64,000 bases of DNA from Multifurca ochricompacta (Eukaryota; Basidiomycota; Agaricomycetes; Russulales; Russulaceae): positions 1 to 64,000 of the forward strand of contig WTXG01000155.1 in the NCBI GenBank assembly GCA_022496185.1, written 5' to 3'. The notes below the pieces were generated by a model. It searched no databases, was not told where the DNA came from, and worked only from the letters and a program-made list of their open reading frames with translations. Of this stretch, positions 22,893 to 33,149 are shown piece after piece (the first letter of the stretch is position 1; the number at the start of each line of letters is the position of its first letter). Position numbers and translations under genes: made by a program.

Positions 22893-24073
22893 TGACATTA
22901 TCACGTTCATTATCAACGACTGTACACAGGACATGGCCGAAATCGTGGAACAAGCGCTAGAAGCGGGATTTTCGCACCTCGACACAGCCGCTAGTGCGTT
23001 TGGATCTTTTTTATTTTTTTGCGTTTCGCATCCAGAGCTAAGTGGGGGTGGGGAGATTTTCTTTTTTGGAACAAAAAATAAAAACAGTCTACGCGAACGA
23101 GCAGTTCGTCGGCAAGGCGACACGGGAGAGCGGGCTTGGGCGAGAGGATGTTTGGGCCACGACCAAGTATGATGATGGTGTGGTGTCGGAGGAAGTACAT
23201 TCTAGTTTGCAAAAGGTACGAGTACCATTTCATATCCTCACACACACCTTTGAGCTGACCAAACTCGATCAACCCGCCGGCCCCCTCCCCCTTCATTTTC
23301 TAGTTGGGATTACACATCCCGATCCGTATCTTGTTCATGGACTATGGAGTATTGAAACGATGACGTTGAGGCGACTTTTGGAAGAGATGAACAAAGTGAA
23401 GCATGCTGGGCTTGCCAAGTAGGTCCCTCTTTTTCTTCTCTAGGAGATCTAGCCCCCTCATCTCTCGTATGTGTGTGCGCACGTGGTAGGAGTATTGGGG
23501 TTAGCAATTTTATACTGGATTTATTACAGCGCACCATCAAGACGGGAAAGAGGGTCCCTGCTGTGAAACAGGTGCAGGAGAGAGGGAGGGAGTGACCAGA
23601 TCCGGCTTCATCTGTACAATTACGCTTCGTGGAAGGACGTGCTGGAGTTTTCGGCGAAGCGTGGCATCGTGACAGAGGCCTACGGCAGCCTCGCGTGAGT
23701 TTCTGACTCCCCACCCTCCCCCTTTTCCCTTCCTAGTTCCGCCAAGTAACGACAAATGGGTTTTTTTATTATTTGGAAGTTCTATTACAACATCTCCTGG
23801 TGGACTCATCGACCCCACACTCGCTAGGATCGCAGCTAGGATCGGAGGTACATCGGCTCAGGTGATCTTCACGTGGGCGCACTCGATGGGAGGCACACCC
23901 GATGAGACGAGTACCTATGCATCCTTCAACTAGCGGAACTTACACCCGAAGAAATAGTTGCTATCGACGAAGCTGGCACTAAGGGTTCCCCATCGTCTGC
24001 TTGTGGGGACCGGAAGCTAGGCTCGGATGTGCCGGTCGGAGTTCGTCGAGGTGTAAGTGTAGGTGTGATGTGA
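22893..24073 (+). pseudogene. AKR-2: aldo-keto reductase, mostly open, 3' frame break
   Basis: Better preserved sister of AKR-1. The 5' exon reads CTQDMAEIVEQALEAGFSHL then DTAAS, an intron of about 95 nt runs to near 23086, and the next exon gives VYANEQFVGKATRESGLG and WATTKYDDG. Later exons give YLVHGLWSIE (catalytic His), EEMNKVKHAGLAK, SIGVSNFILDLLQ, YNYASWKDVLEFSAKRGI, TEAYGSLA and GGLIDPTLARIAARIGG. After AQVIFTWAHSMGG the frame changes before LQLAELTPEEIVAIDEAG, so the C-terminus is not continuous. The product would reduce carbonyls with NADPH if functional. It lies 540 bp upstream of NLR-C, the same linkage as AKR-1 and NLR-B. Confidence 0.7.
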
Positions 24074-24611
24074 AGCAGGCTTGGGATCGTACTAGTCGTG
24101 TTTTTGTTTGTGTTTGCACGGAAGTTTGTGGGGCTTTGCTTGCCGTCGCACGGCTGTGCCTTCATTAGAAGGGGAATGAGCAGAACGCCCTACTGGGGCC
24201 TTAGTAGTATTAGACTGGTTGTGTTGTTAGATCAGCCATTTGTAGTTGAATAGATACTCAGTCAAACTTTGAGAATGTGCTTGTGAGCAAGGCGAGCCGA
24301 ATGATCGATATCGGACAAGTTTTACACAATGTTTCTGAAACGGAACGTGTCATAATGCAGCAATTTATCTCTCTCTCGATCCTTGTGCCTTGATCATCTA
24401 GCATTAGGGCTGAGGAAATATCAGTCATGGCCCGTTCTGGTGCCGCTTCTGCAACGCTCATTCCACTGGTCCTCCAAGATGCGGTATCTATGTTGCCTTT
24501 TGTCACTTCTACATCCCAGCGTCTATCTTCGGTTTTAGGCGTCTATCTATACATAATCCATCGATAACCATCCGCCGCCTTTTACTCTTCCCCATAACCC
24601 AGTCTAGCTTC
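24074..24611. promoter_or_regulatory. AKR-NLR intergenic region, candidate promoter of NLR-C
   Basis: No gene in these 538 bp. The sequence is nearly identical to 10024-10568. CTATACATAATCC near 24545-24557 is the only TATA-like candidate, about 60 bp before the start codon; it is followed by a pyrimidine-rich stretch (CTTTTACTCTTCCCC), usual for fungal 5' leaders. Confidence 0.35.
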
Positions 24612-27600
24612 ATGTCTTCAGCTTCAGTTCCTCGTACACATATTCCGACAATTGCCCCCTCTTCTCATTTCAAGCTCATCCTTGATGCCGCTCTGCATCA
24701 GTATCTTACAAACACAGGCATAAATCTGTCCGAACACCAGCTTCTCAATAAGCTGAAAGGATGCGACAACGCGGACGCCGTGATCGACGTACTTAGAGGA
24801 GGATCGTCTCTGTTCAACGTGTTCCGGAAAGGCAAGAGCAAGACGGGGCTCCTAAGGAGACTTAAACCAACAGTGAATATACTCCTCGCCCTCACGAACT
24901 GCGCACCACTCGTAAATGGCATTGGTTTGGTGAGTTCTAACTGGTGTGGCCCATTCGCTATGACCGGCTTACAACATGTTCTCTTTCAGGTGTTTCCACC
25001 CGCACAGGCCATATTTTCTGCTATTGATGTCCTTCTCTCTGTCCGTATCTCCCTCCCTTGCTTCCAACCGATTATCTCACCTTCATTCCAAGGCATCAAA
25101 GAAGATCAGTGATAATTACGATTCTCTACTCAACCTCTTTGAATCCATACAACGCTTTCTCATCCGCCTCAAGATTTACACTTCCCCTGAGACCCCATTT
25201 ACCGAGTCCATGGTCGAGATCCTCGTCAAGACGATGGCGGAACTGCTCACCATTCTCGCTCTGGCGACGAAACAGATTCAACAAGGACGACTCAGTGAGT
25301 GAACTACCGTTTTCATGTTCCCGCGATTAAATGTTTGGCAGGGGCGTACGGACGGATGCTGATAGGGGATAATGAGGTCCAGGACGCCTTTCAGAAGTTG
25401 GACAAATTGACCCAGGAAGAGTCTCTCACCGTAGCGGCTCACACGTTTGGTAATGTGAACAAGATATTGTGTTCGTCCTCCCTTTCATAGTAACATTATA
25501 GACAAGGAAGCTAAGGAACTCTTTGCAGATGACCAGATGGACAAGAATATTCAGACATGGCTGTCAGCTCCTGACCCATCTACAAATCACAACATTGCGC
25601 GGAAACTATGTCATAAGGGAACTGCCAAGTGGTTCGTTGAAGGTGAAAGATTCAAGGAATGGAAATCGGATGGTTCGCTTCTATGGTTAAGTGGGAATGG
25701 TAGGTTGACTGCGTTATCTGGGTGCTCCTTGTTGCTGACGGTCTTTTCTTGAAAGCGGGATCTGGAAAGAGCATCCTTTGGTACGTTTGCCTAGCCCTAT
25801 AGGGTATCATTAGCACTCACCTGAATGGTCAGTTCAACCATCGTTGAGGATGTCCGGCGTCTATGTTCTGCTGGATCTGCCTGCTTTGGGTACTTTTATT
25901 GCGACTTTCGAGACAAGGAAAAGCAAAATATCCGTGGTCTACTGTCCTCTCTCTTGATACAGTTATATCCCCAGTCAGATGCCTACCGTTCCATCGTCTC
26001 TGAATTGTACTCGAAACATGGCAATGGTCGGGAGCAGCCAGACGAGAACGCTCTTACGGGATGTTTAAAGACCATGGTTGCAACCCCTGTTCAGGACGCA
26101 ATGTACATCATCATTGATGCCCTGGACGAATGTCCTCTCTCTGGAATGCCGTCTAAGCGCGAAGAAGTATTGCAACTTATAAAAGACCTCGTCGACCTCC
26201 GCCTCGCAAATTTAAGGATCTGCGTTACTAGCCGCCCCGAACCAGATATTCAGTCAGCTTTTACAGAGCTGGCACATTGTCCTGTATCCCTTCATGCGGA
26301 AGGTGGGCAAACGCGGGACATCTTCGAATATATCCACTCGACGGTCAACACGGACCTAAAAATGAGGCTGTGGGAGGCGGGGAGAAAGGAACTCGTGATC
26401 AAAACGCTCTCGGAAAAGGCAAACGGAATGTAAGCTTCAAACCAAAACAAATATTTATTTCGCGATAATTATTCATGTTACGGTGTAGGTTCAGATGGGT
26501 TTTCTGCCAACTGGAGACATTGCGTGATTGTCTACCAAGGAACTTCTCTTCGACGCTTAAATCACTCCCAAAAACACTGGATGAAACATATGAGGCCACG
26601 CTACGGAGGATCAAAGATAATGACTGGAAATTTGCTCATCGCCTGTTCCAATGCCTTGCATTCTCTGCTCGTCCACTCCGAGTCGAGGAGGTTGCGACGA
26701 TGCTTGAATTTGATTTTGACGCTGGCAATATGCCAAAGCATGACGTAACTTGGCGAAACCCGGACTGTAACGGAGCTGTACTGTCCACATGCTCCAGCTT
26801 GGTTGTCATTGTCAATCACGTCGATGACAAAGGAGAAGAGAGTCGTGTTGTACAGTTTGCGCACTTCTCTGTGCGGGAGTTCCTGACCTCAGACCGGCTG
26901 GCAGGATCGACGGAAAGGCGCTACCACGTTCTCCCCAAAGAATCGCATAGAGTGCTTGCGCAGACATGCCTGAGCACGCTGCTCGGATTCGACAAGACCA
27001 CGGACACTAATACTATCAAGAATTTCCCGTTGTCTCGATATGCGGCAGAACACTGGGTCAATCACGCACGATTCGAGGATGTCTCCTTGGATGTACGAAA
27101 TGGAATGGAAATGTTGTTTGACCCAGAGAAGACGCACTTCCTAGTTTGGATTGGAATATATGACCATGACAATTTGGGGAGGAGAACAGACACTTCAGTA
27201 CACCCAATATACTACGCGGCCCTCTGCGGATTCCCTGGGCTGGTGGAATATCTGGGGATTAAGCAACCTGGGAGTGTGAATTCTCGAGGTGGCGAATATG
27301 ATACACCGTTGAAAGCGGCATGTGTAATTGGCCAAATGGAGATGGTGAAATGGCTGCTAGACCATGGCGCTGATGTCAATGCGAAGGGCGGCCATTATGG
27401 ATATGCTCTGCAGGCAGCGGCATCCAATGGACATTTGGAGATCGTGAAATGGCTGCTAGACCATGGCGCTGATCTCAATGCGGAGGACGGCTATTTTGGA
27501 TATGCTCTTCAGGCAGTGGCAAGAAATGGACATTTGGAGATGGTGAAATCGCTGCTAGACCATGGCGCTGATCTCAATGCGGAGGGCGGCACTTTTGGAT

Positions 27601-28277
27601 ATGCTCTGCAGGCAGCGGCATTCAATGGACATTTGGAGATCGTGAAATGGCTGGTAGACCATGGCGCTGATCTCAATGCGGAGGGCGGCGATTATGGATA
27701 TGCTCTGCAGGCAGCGGCAGAGAATGGACATTTGGAGATCGCGAAATGGCTGCTAGACCATGGCGCTGATCTCAATGCGGAGGGTGGCGAATTTGGATAT
27801 GCTCTGCAGGCAGCGGCATACAAAGGACATTTGGAGATCGTGAAATGGCTGCTAGACCATGGCGCTGATCTCAATGCGAAGGGTGGCCGTTATGGATATG
27901 CTCTGCAGGCAGCGGCACTCTTTGGATATTTGGAGATCGCGAAATGGCTGCTAGACCATGGCGCTGATCTCAATGCGGAGGGCGGCCATTTTGGATATGC
28001 TCTGCAGGCCGCGGCAGAAAATGGACATTTGGAGATGGTGAAATGGCTGCTAGACCATGGCGCTGATGTCAATGCGAAGGGCGGCAATTATGGAAATGCT
28101 CTGCAGGTAGCGGCATACCATGGACATTTGGAGATGGTGAAATTGCTACTAGACCATGGCGCTGATGTCAATGTGGAGGGCGGCATTTATGGATATGCTC
28201 TGCAGGCAGTGGCATCCAAAGGACATGTGGAGATCGAGAAATTGTTGATCGAGCACGGTGCGAGGATCAACGTGTAG
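24612..28277 (+). CDS. NLR-C: intact Goodbye-NACHT-ankyrin (STAND/NLR-like) receptor
   Basis: The join 24612-24929, 24990-25040, 25093-25294, 25342-25449, 25502-25699, 25756-25780, 25833-26429, 26489-28277 keeps one frame through all eight exons with GT-AG introns and gives 1095 residues. Residues about 15-190 are the Goodbye domain of fungal STAND proteins (LTPTVNILLAL-like and VFPPAQAIFSAIDVLL motifs). RKLCHKGTAKWFVEG precedes the NACHT NTPase with Walker A AGSGKSIL and Walker B IIIDALDEC plus the TSRPEPDI sensor region. A winged-helix-like part (FRWVFCQLETL) and ten ankyrin units follow. The protein is cytosolic by prediction (no signal or membrane segment). Fungal relatives act in non-self recognition and incompatibility; a role here is inferred. 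It is the only undamaged NLR of the three. Confidence 0.92.
25756..25780 (+). other. 25-nt microexon encoding the P-loop
   Basis: Exon 6 of NLR-C is 25 nt long and holds almost only the Walker A sequence (GSGKSIL). It is flanked by a GTAGGT donor and TTGAAAG acceptor on the left and GTACGT and GGTCAG on the right. The same microexon with unchanged splice sites is present in NLR-A (near 917-941) and NLR-B (near 11714-11738). Confidence 0.85.
27294..28274 (+). repeat. Ankyrin array of NLR-C, 10 units of 99 bp
   Basis: Ten units with tips EY, HY, YF, TF, DY, EF, RY, HF, NY and IY. The first and last units are specialised caps shared with the other copies (YDTPLKAACVIGQ at the start, GHVEIEKLLIEHGARINV at the end). 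The internal units are interchangeable in sequence. Confidence 0.95.
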
Positions 28278-29437
28278 AGCTACAAGTGGCATCTTTTTAA
28301 GGTCATTCTAGAATTCAAGGGAACTACTGTGTATGTATGTATCTTTGCAGGATCATTGTTGTAAGGATAGCTCGGGCGCTGGCCGTCCCTTCATTTCCGG
28401 ACCAGAGAATATGCTCTTATTTCCAGACAGCTTTGTTTAATAAAAATATCTGATACCTTTGTTCTGGCCGGAGGATCTGAGAGACTCTGATAGCATCTTC
28501 GCATTATGGGTGCTCCGCCGGGCCATTTTCCCGTTTTTTCCGGTTCCCGTTGTTTGTTCTAGTTTGGATGTCTCTCTCGAACGTGGGAAATTCCTTCGAC
28601 CTGACATCTTTGAGTCACATGTCAAATTTAAAGTGCGATGGTAAGGTGATCATTTCTGTGTGTCACCGTCACCGTCACCGTCACCATCACTCGTCACCCG
28701 AGTTTCCCCCTTTCGCTGGTGTCCGTTCGTGCGCGTATCTGTGTCCATAGGTGTGCTGATCCGTGATTGCCATCTCATCGATTCCATTCATCTTCATCAT
28801 GGGTCAAAGGTAAAGAGGCGGGGGGTGCATGGGGTTGGCTAGGGTGGGGGGTCATCTCTCGCACAACCACACGTACCACCGGTTTTTATCCGTGTGCGCC
28901 GGACTGGTATTTGACCAACCACGATTAATTTTGCCACGCTACCTGACTACTTCAGCACAAGAAGTGTTTCATCAATAAAATCAATACAACACTACACTAC
29001 ACTACCCCCTTTCATTTCCGAATTGTCAAATGCCACTAGATCCGAGGATGATTATCATCATTCATCATGTTTCCAAACCCACGCGCTGGGCTTGCTTCCA
29101 TAAAGTATGACCTTTTGTGACCTTTATGAAAACATATTTTCAATATTGCATGAGAGAGAAGAGGAATGGACGGGAGAAGAGAACTGGTAGTACCTATGTG
29201 TGTGGAGAGATCTTGACCGATTGCCGACCCCGTCCCCACTTCAATGTCCGTATCCGATTTGAACACAAACAGTATATGATTTTCCCATCCGGGCTTGATT
29301 ACTCCAGAGTAGATAGGCGATATTCTAACCGAATATGTCCAACAAACTTCCCGACTAAGCGACGAGTTTACAAGTGATCAATTTCAATTCTGGTGGTCAT
29401 AGTTGACCCCCTGCCCCTATTGTATTCGCGCGCGCGC
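28278..29437. other. Conserved flank between NLR-C and SDR-C, no gene seen
   Basis: Counterpart of 14140-15290 with few differences. One difference is an extra CACCGT unit in the microsatellite near 28662-28690 and a longer GCGCGC run near 29429. Confidence 0.5.
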
Positions 29438-29452
29438 ACACATAAATAATAG
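29438..29452 (+). promoter_or_regulatory. TATA-like element before SDR-C
   Basis: CACATAAATAATAGG about 50 bp upstream of the start codon, as in unit B. Confidence 0.35.
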
Positions 29453-30211
29453 GTCCCATCCTTCCCTCGACAGATCTCTTCTGTGTCTACGGCAACATGT
29501 CTAAAGAATCCAGGTCATTCTTCGTATTCTCATCCAATTCCTATATCCCTCTCTCAAATTGACGTTACAAGTAATAATATTCTACGCCGTCTCATTGGCA
29601 GTGACGAGGAGCCCCCAGTCTATTTGCACCATGAGTACGCTCTCTCTTACTGCCTGCATACAGCCCAAAACGAGGATGCTTTTTATAGCGTCTACCCTGC
29701 TGTTGACCCATCCCAGCTCATCTCCAACCACGCTTTCCAGGGCAAATGTGTCATTGTGACAGGCGCATCACGAGGCATCGGCGAAGATGCCGCCTTCACG
29801 TTCGCCCGTGCGGGAGCATCCGTAGTACTCGTTGCGCGGACCAAGTCTCAGCTCGATGCGGTGGAAAGTCGGATCTTGGAACATGTCCCAAATGCGCAGG
29901 TCTTGAAAGCTGCAGTGGAGGTGATAGACCCGGCGAAAGTCGAAGTGGCCGTGACACGGGTGGTTGAACGATTTGGCGGCGTGGATGTACTCGTCGCCGC
30001 GGCTGGTACGGCGCGTAGCATGATAGTCGGTGCGCCAAACATTTTTGCCGCTCGGCGCTTCCATATAATGAACTAATAAAAGCATTCTTGCAGGCGGATC
30101 CATAAGGTTGATGGAATACCTTGGAAATCAATCTTCGTGGTGTCTTCAATGTTGTTCGGTGAGCATCTATCGTTTCTGATAGTGATAGGAATGGCCATTG
30201 TTAACTCTATG

Positions 30212-30932
30212 CTGTACGGATCCAATCCATCAGGAAAATTACATCTGCTAGCATGACTAGAATGACTAGAAATGCCCTGATAGACTACCCATAATAGTAA
30301 TGTTTACCATAATAGACAGTCTACCACGTCATTCTAGTCATTCTAGCAAATGTAATTTTCCTGATGTCCGCAGTGAGTGCGAGGCAAAGTATTCCCTGGT
30401 TGGTGAGAGAGAGAGAGAGGAGAGAAGAGAGCGCGCCCTTTTGAGATAACTAGATCGAATGTAAACATATTGTGCTTGAATTCGAGGAAATCGCTGCTTG
30501 TTGGTTCCGTTTGACCTTTGCGCTCGATGTCGTCAAGAAGTTCTTTAGCACACAAAGAAAGATAGAGAAAGGGGAGAGAAATGCCGATTGATTTCTGCTT
30601 CTGTTGGCTCACTGGCTGGTCTACTACAAGCATTGTATGTACCTTTAAATACTTGCAGAGAGACCTAGTTATGAAGCAGAAAGAGGGTGAATTAGGGTTG
30701 AAAGAAGTCAAGTTAGATGAAGCCAGGCAATAAAGGCGGAGATGATGTAGACGGAGAGGTGAAAACCTGGCAATTAAGACGGGGAGGTAGTGAAACTGGT
30801 ATAAGAAATGGATGGGCATACGTCCCGGAATGCAAATGATAAGATATACAGAACTAAATCATAAGTGCTCTAATTCAGGAGAGGCGATAACTGGCTGTTT
30901 CATGCTCAACGCCCGAGCCATCCTTACAATGC
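30212..30932. mobile_element. 0.72-kb insertion specific to unit C
   Basis: Unit B reads directly from the CTCTATG near 16065 into TATGCATAAAGG. Unit C has about 720 bp between the same points, with CTATGC-like sequence on both sides. It starts with the 139-bp foldback described separately. The rest holds a GAGAGAGAG tract near 30410 and no recognisable coding sequence; a minus-strand ORF of 158 codons (30343-30819) has no domain I know. Confidence 0.6.
30228..30366. repeat. 139-bp foldback (inverted-repeat) element
   Basis: CATCAGGAAAATTACAT at 30228-30244 is mirrored by ATGTAATTTTCCTGATG at 30350-30366. The match continues inward with few mismatches (CTAGAATGACTAG arms, then TAGACTACC against ACAGTCTA), so nearly the whole element folds on itself. 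It is a MITE-like or hairpin structure. Confidence 0.8.
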
Positions 30933-31604
30933 TATGCATAAAGGTATGCATTGCCGTACCTTGAGAAGTCACATGGTCGCATTATCGCAATAACCTCCAT
31001 CTCGTCGCAAATCCGCGTACCCTTCGCGAGTGATTATTGTGTCTCAAAGCACACACTCACACGTTTTATGGAATTTGTTCCCATTGGTAAGCCCTTTGTG
31101 CTTCCTCGAGTTGGGGGGGGTTAGAGACTCGTGCTTAAGTTGCCAATACAGAACATCCGAAAGTGCTGGCATTCCCGGTCCTCCGGGCGCTATTCTCACA
31201 GAACTCTCGAAAGCGAGTGGTTACCCAGCTGAGTTGTTTAATGACACTGTTGGATTAGCGTCCGCTTATATATTACACTTGGCCGCTGGAAATGCTGACT
31301 GGTTTAACGGGCGGTACGTACCCTTTTGCTGCTCCGCATTAGTTGGGTGATGATCGTCGTACAAAGGTACTCTTCTGCTTGCTGGGATATCACGGAACTA
31401 GAACGGGATTGGAAGGAAAAGGCGTTGGAGAAGGGTGCGCTAGTGAATAAACTGTATCTCCCCCAATGAATGGGTGGGGGTGGATGTGGATGAATGCGTG
31501 TTTATGCGTTTAAATGCGACCATATGATATGGGTGGATTATATGCAGTATGGTATTAATCACGTGATGTGTGATGTATGACTGAAAATAATCTATTTAAT
31601 TGAA

Positions 31605-32000
31605 ATTGAATGACAATCAATGACATCACACCATTGGCTTAACCCCCAGTTCCTCAAGCTCAAGTGACATTGTCGTCCTTCTCTGGTTTATTTTATCTAT
31701 ATAGACATAGATGTGGAACAGGCATTTCGAAGGCTTGTACTTAGATGCTATACTACTTTCTATCTCACCTTGTTAGATGCAGAAGCTTAGATGCAATCGA
31801 AAATGCGATAGCAACTGCCTTATTTATAGTAGCTATCCAGTGGCTTATATACATGTGTACTATATCGGCTATTATACGAGCATGTGCGATTTGATCACAT
31901 GCCCGATCTTAGATGTATATCTAAGTTAATTGTGAACACGTGATCTTATCACTAAGCGTGATCACAATTATTTGTACCGGTATTCTGGTTCAACATTTAC
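31605..32000 (+). repeat. Dispersed repeat copy C (TAGATGCAG / CACGTGATC family)
   Basis: Counterpart of 6170-6545 and 16735-17150. Unit C lost about 25 bp (the GTTGGACCGCTATCCC part) before TGTACCGGTATTC. Confidence 0.6.
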
Positions 32001-33149
32001 TAGCATTAGGACAGTTACTTGTGCAACCATCGTGTTTTCACCTGGGCCATCAGGATCCTCCCCAGATGTCTGTAATCACCCCTTGTGCGTGCTCTCTTTG
32101 GCCCAGAGAAAGGGCTGTTGCTCTTTCACTGCCACGTCACGTCACCTTTGGCCATGTGTTCATTGTGAGTGTGTATACATGCGATCACCACCTGGGGACC
32201 TGCTGGACGAAGACTATTCTTTTGCTGCTCCATACACTCCAGAGCCTCTCCCATTCTTCCGCTTCTGCCCCCGGTTGGAATACTCCTGTACGGGTAACTC
32301 GGTGCGCTCGGTATCTCCCATCTTCTCAATACTCGCCCCCCTCCTCCTGTCTTCATTTGCTTCTCTATTGTCTTGTCTCGAATCCACAACCTTTGCTGCA
32401 CCACACCACAAATTCCCCTGACACGGTGTCTGCTACATCTGTCCTTTGTCCTTGCTCTCTCAAGCATTCCTTTTCCCGTTTATTCTAAATACACCACAAC
32501 TTGGGTTGGGTAGAGAGATAGTATCTCCGTTGAAGAGTGGATGAATGGCTAGGATATCTAATTGTCACGCACAGCAAGGCGTGTCGGGTCAATGTCGATT
32601 CGAAAGAAAAAAATGGAGTTGTTCGCTGATCGTGGTGCAGGATATTGATTCACGAATATCTAGATCTAGTAAGAACCAGAAAACTAGACTTGAGGTCTAG
32701 TCCAAGTCGCAACCAGTTCTTGTACCTAAAGCTACTGGTAAAAGGAAGATTCGGCAATGTGATCTGAAAGAAGGGTCAGTGGAGTGTCGCCATATATCAT
32801 GGTGGAAGCACACTGAGATAAGGATGACGAACTTTTGTGTCCTAATGATAGGACTGCTAAGAAGTAGGGTGTAGGTTGTAGGTTCTTCCAGTCCAATCTC
32901 GTACCTCCAGCAAAAATCAATTAGACATAGCTTGTCCATCTCGCATGATCTTATTCTTGCCTTGACCCATCCTCAAACCAAAAAAGGAGGGGACTGGTCT
33001 ATTATACAGGTGCAGCAGCAACCCACATCTACCAAGATCCATCCGACAATCCCCCAAATGGACATGCAATGCAAATACAGGGACTGGGGTGCCAGTTGAC
33101 AGTCCTCGAGAATGTTCACGCAGCGGCAAGGAGCTCATTCTCGACCCCG
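32001..33149. other. Conserved non-coding interval of unit C
   Basis: Matches 17151-18179 and adds about 120 bp near 32765-32885 that are shared with unit A (7555-7675) but deleted in B. No gene recognised. Confidence 0.45.

Larger units (their letters stand above)
29497..31469 (+). pseudogene. SDR-C: short-chain dehydrogenase with two stops and a large intron insertion
   Basis: The first two exons are open and correct: MSKES, intron, then NNILRRLIGSDEEPPVYLHH, GKCVIVTGASRGIG (Rossmann glycine motif), VVLVARTKSQLD and GGVDVLVAAAGTA. In the following exon the frame that gives LEINLRGVFNVV has TAA and TGA just before it (near 30104-30112), where copy B has Tyr and TGA. A 0.72-kb insertion at 30212-30932 enlarges the next intron. 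The region with YCVSK (near 31030) and the C-terminal exons with PGAILTELSKASGY and DWKEKALEKGALVNKL remain. It lacks three bases near 31182 relative to B (HPGA shortened). Confidence 0.78.

Noticed and set aside
29483..30076. A 197-codon SDR ORF starting at 29483 as a complete gene.
   Set aside because: The upstream part reads through the first intron; the better start is MSKES at 29497 with splicing, and the next exon carries stops.
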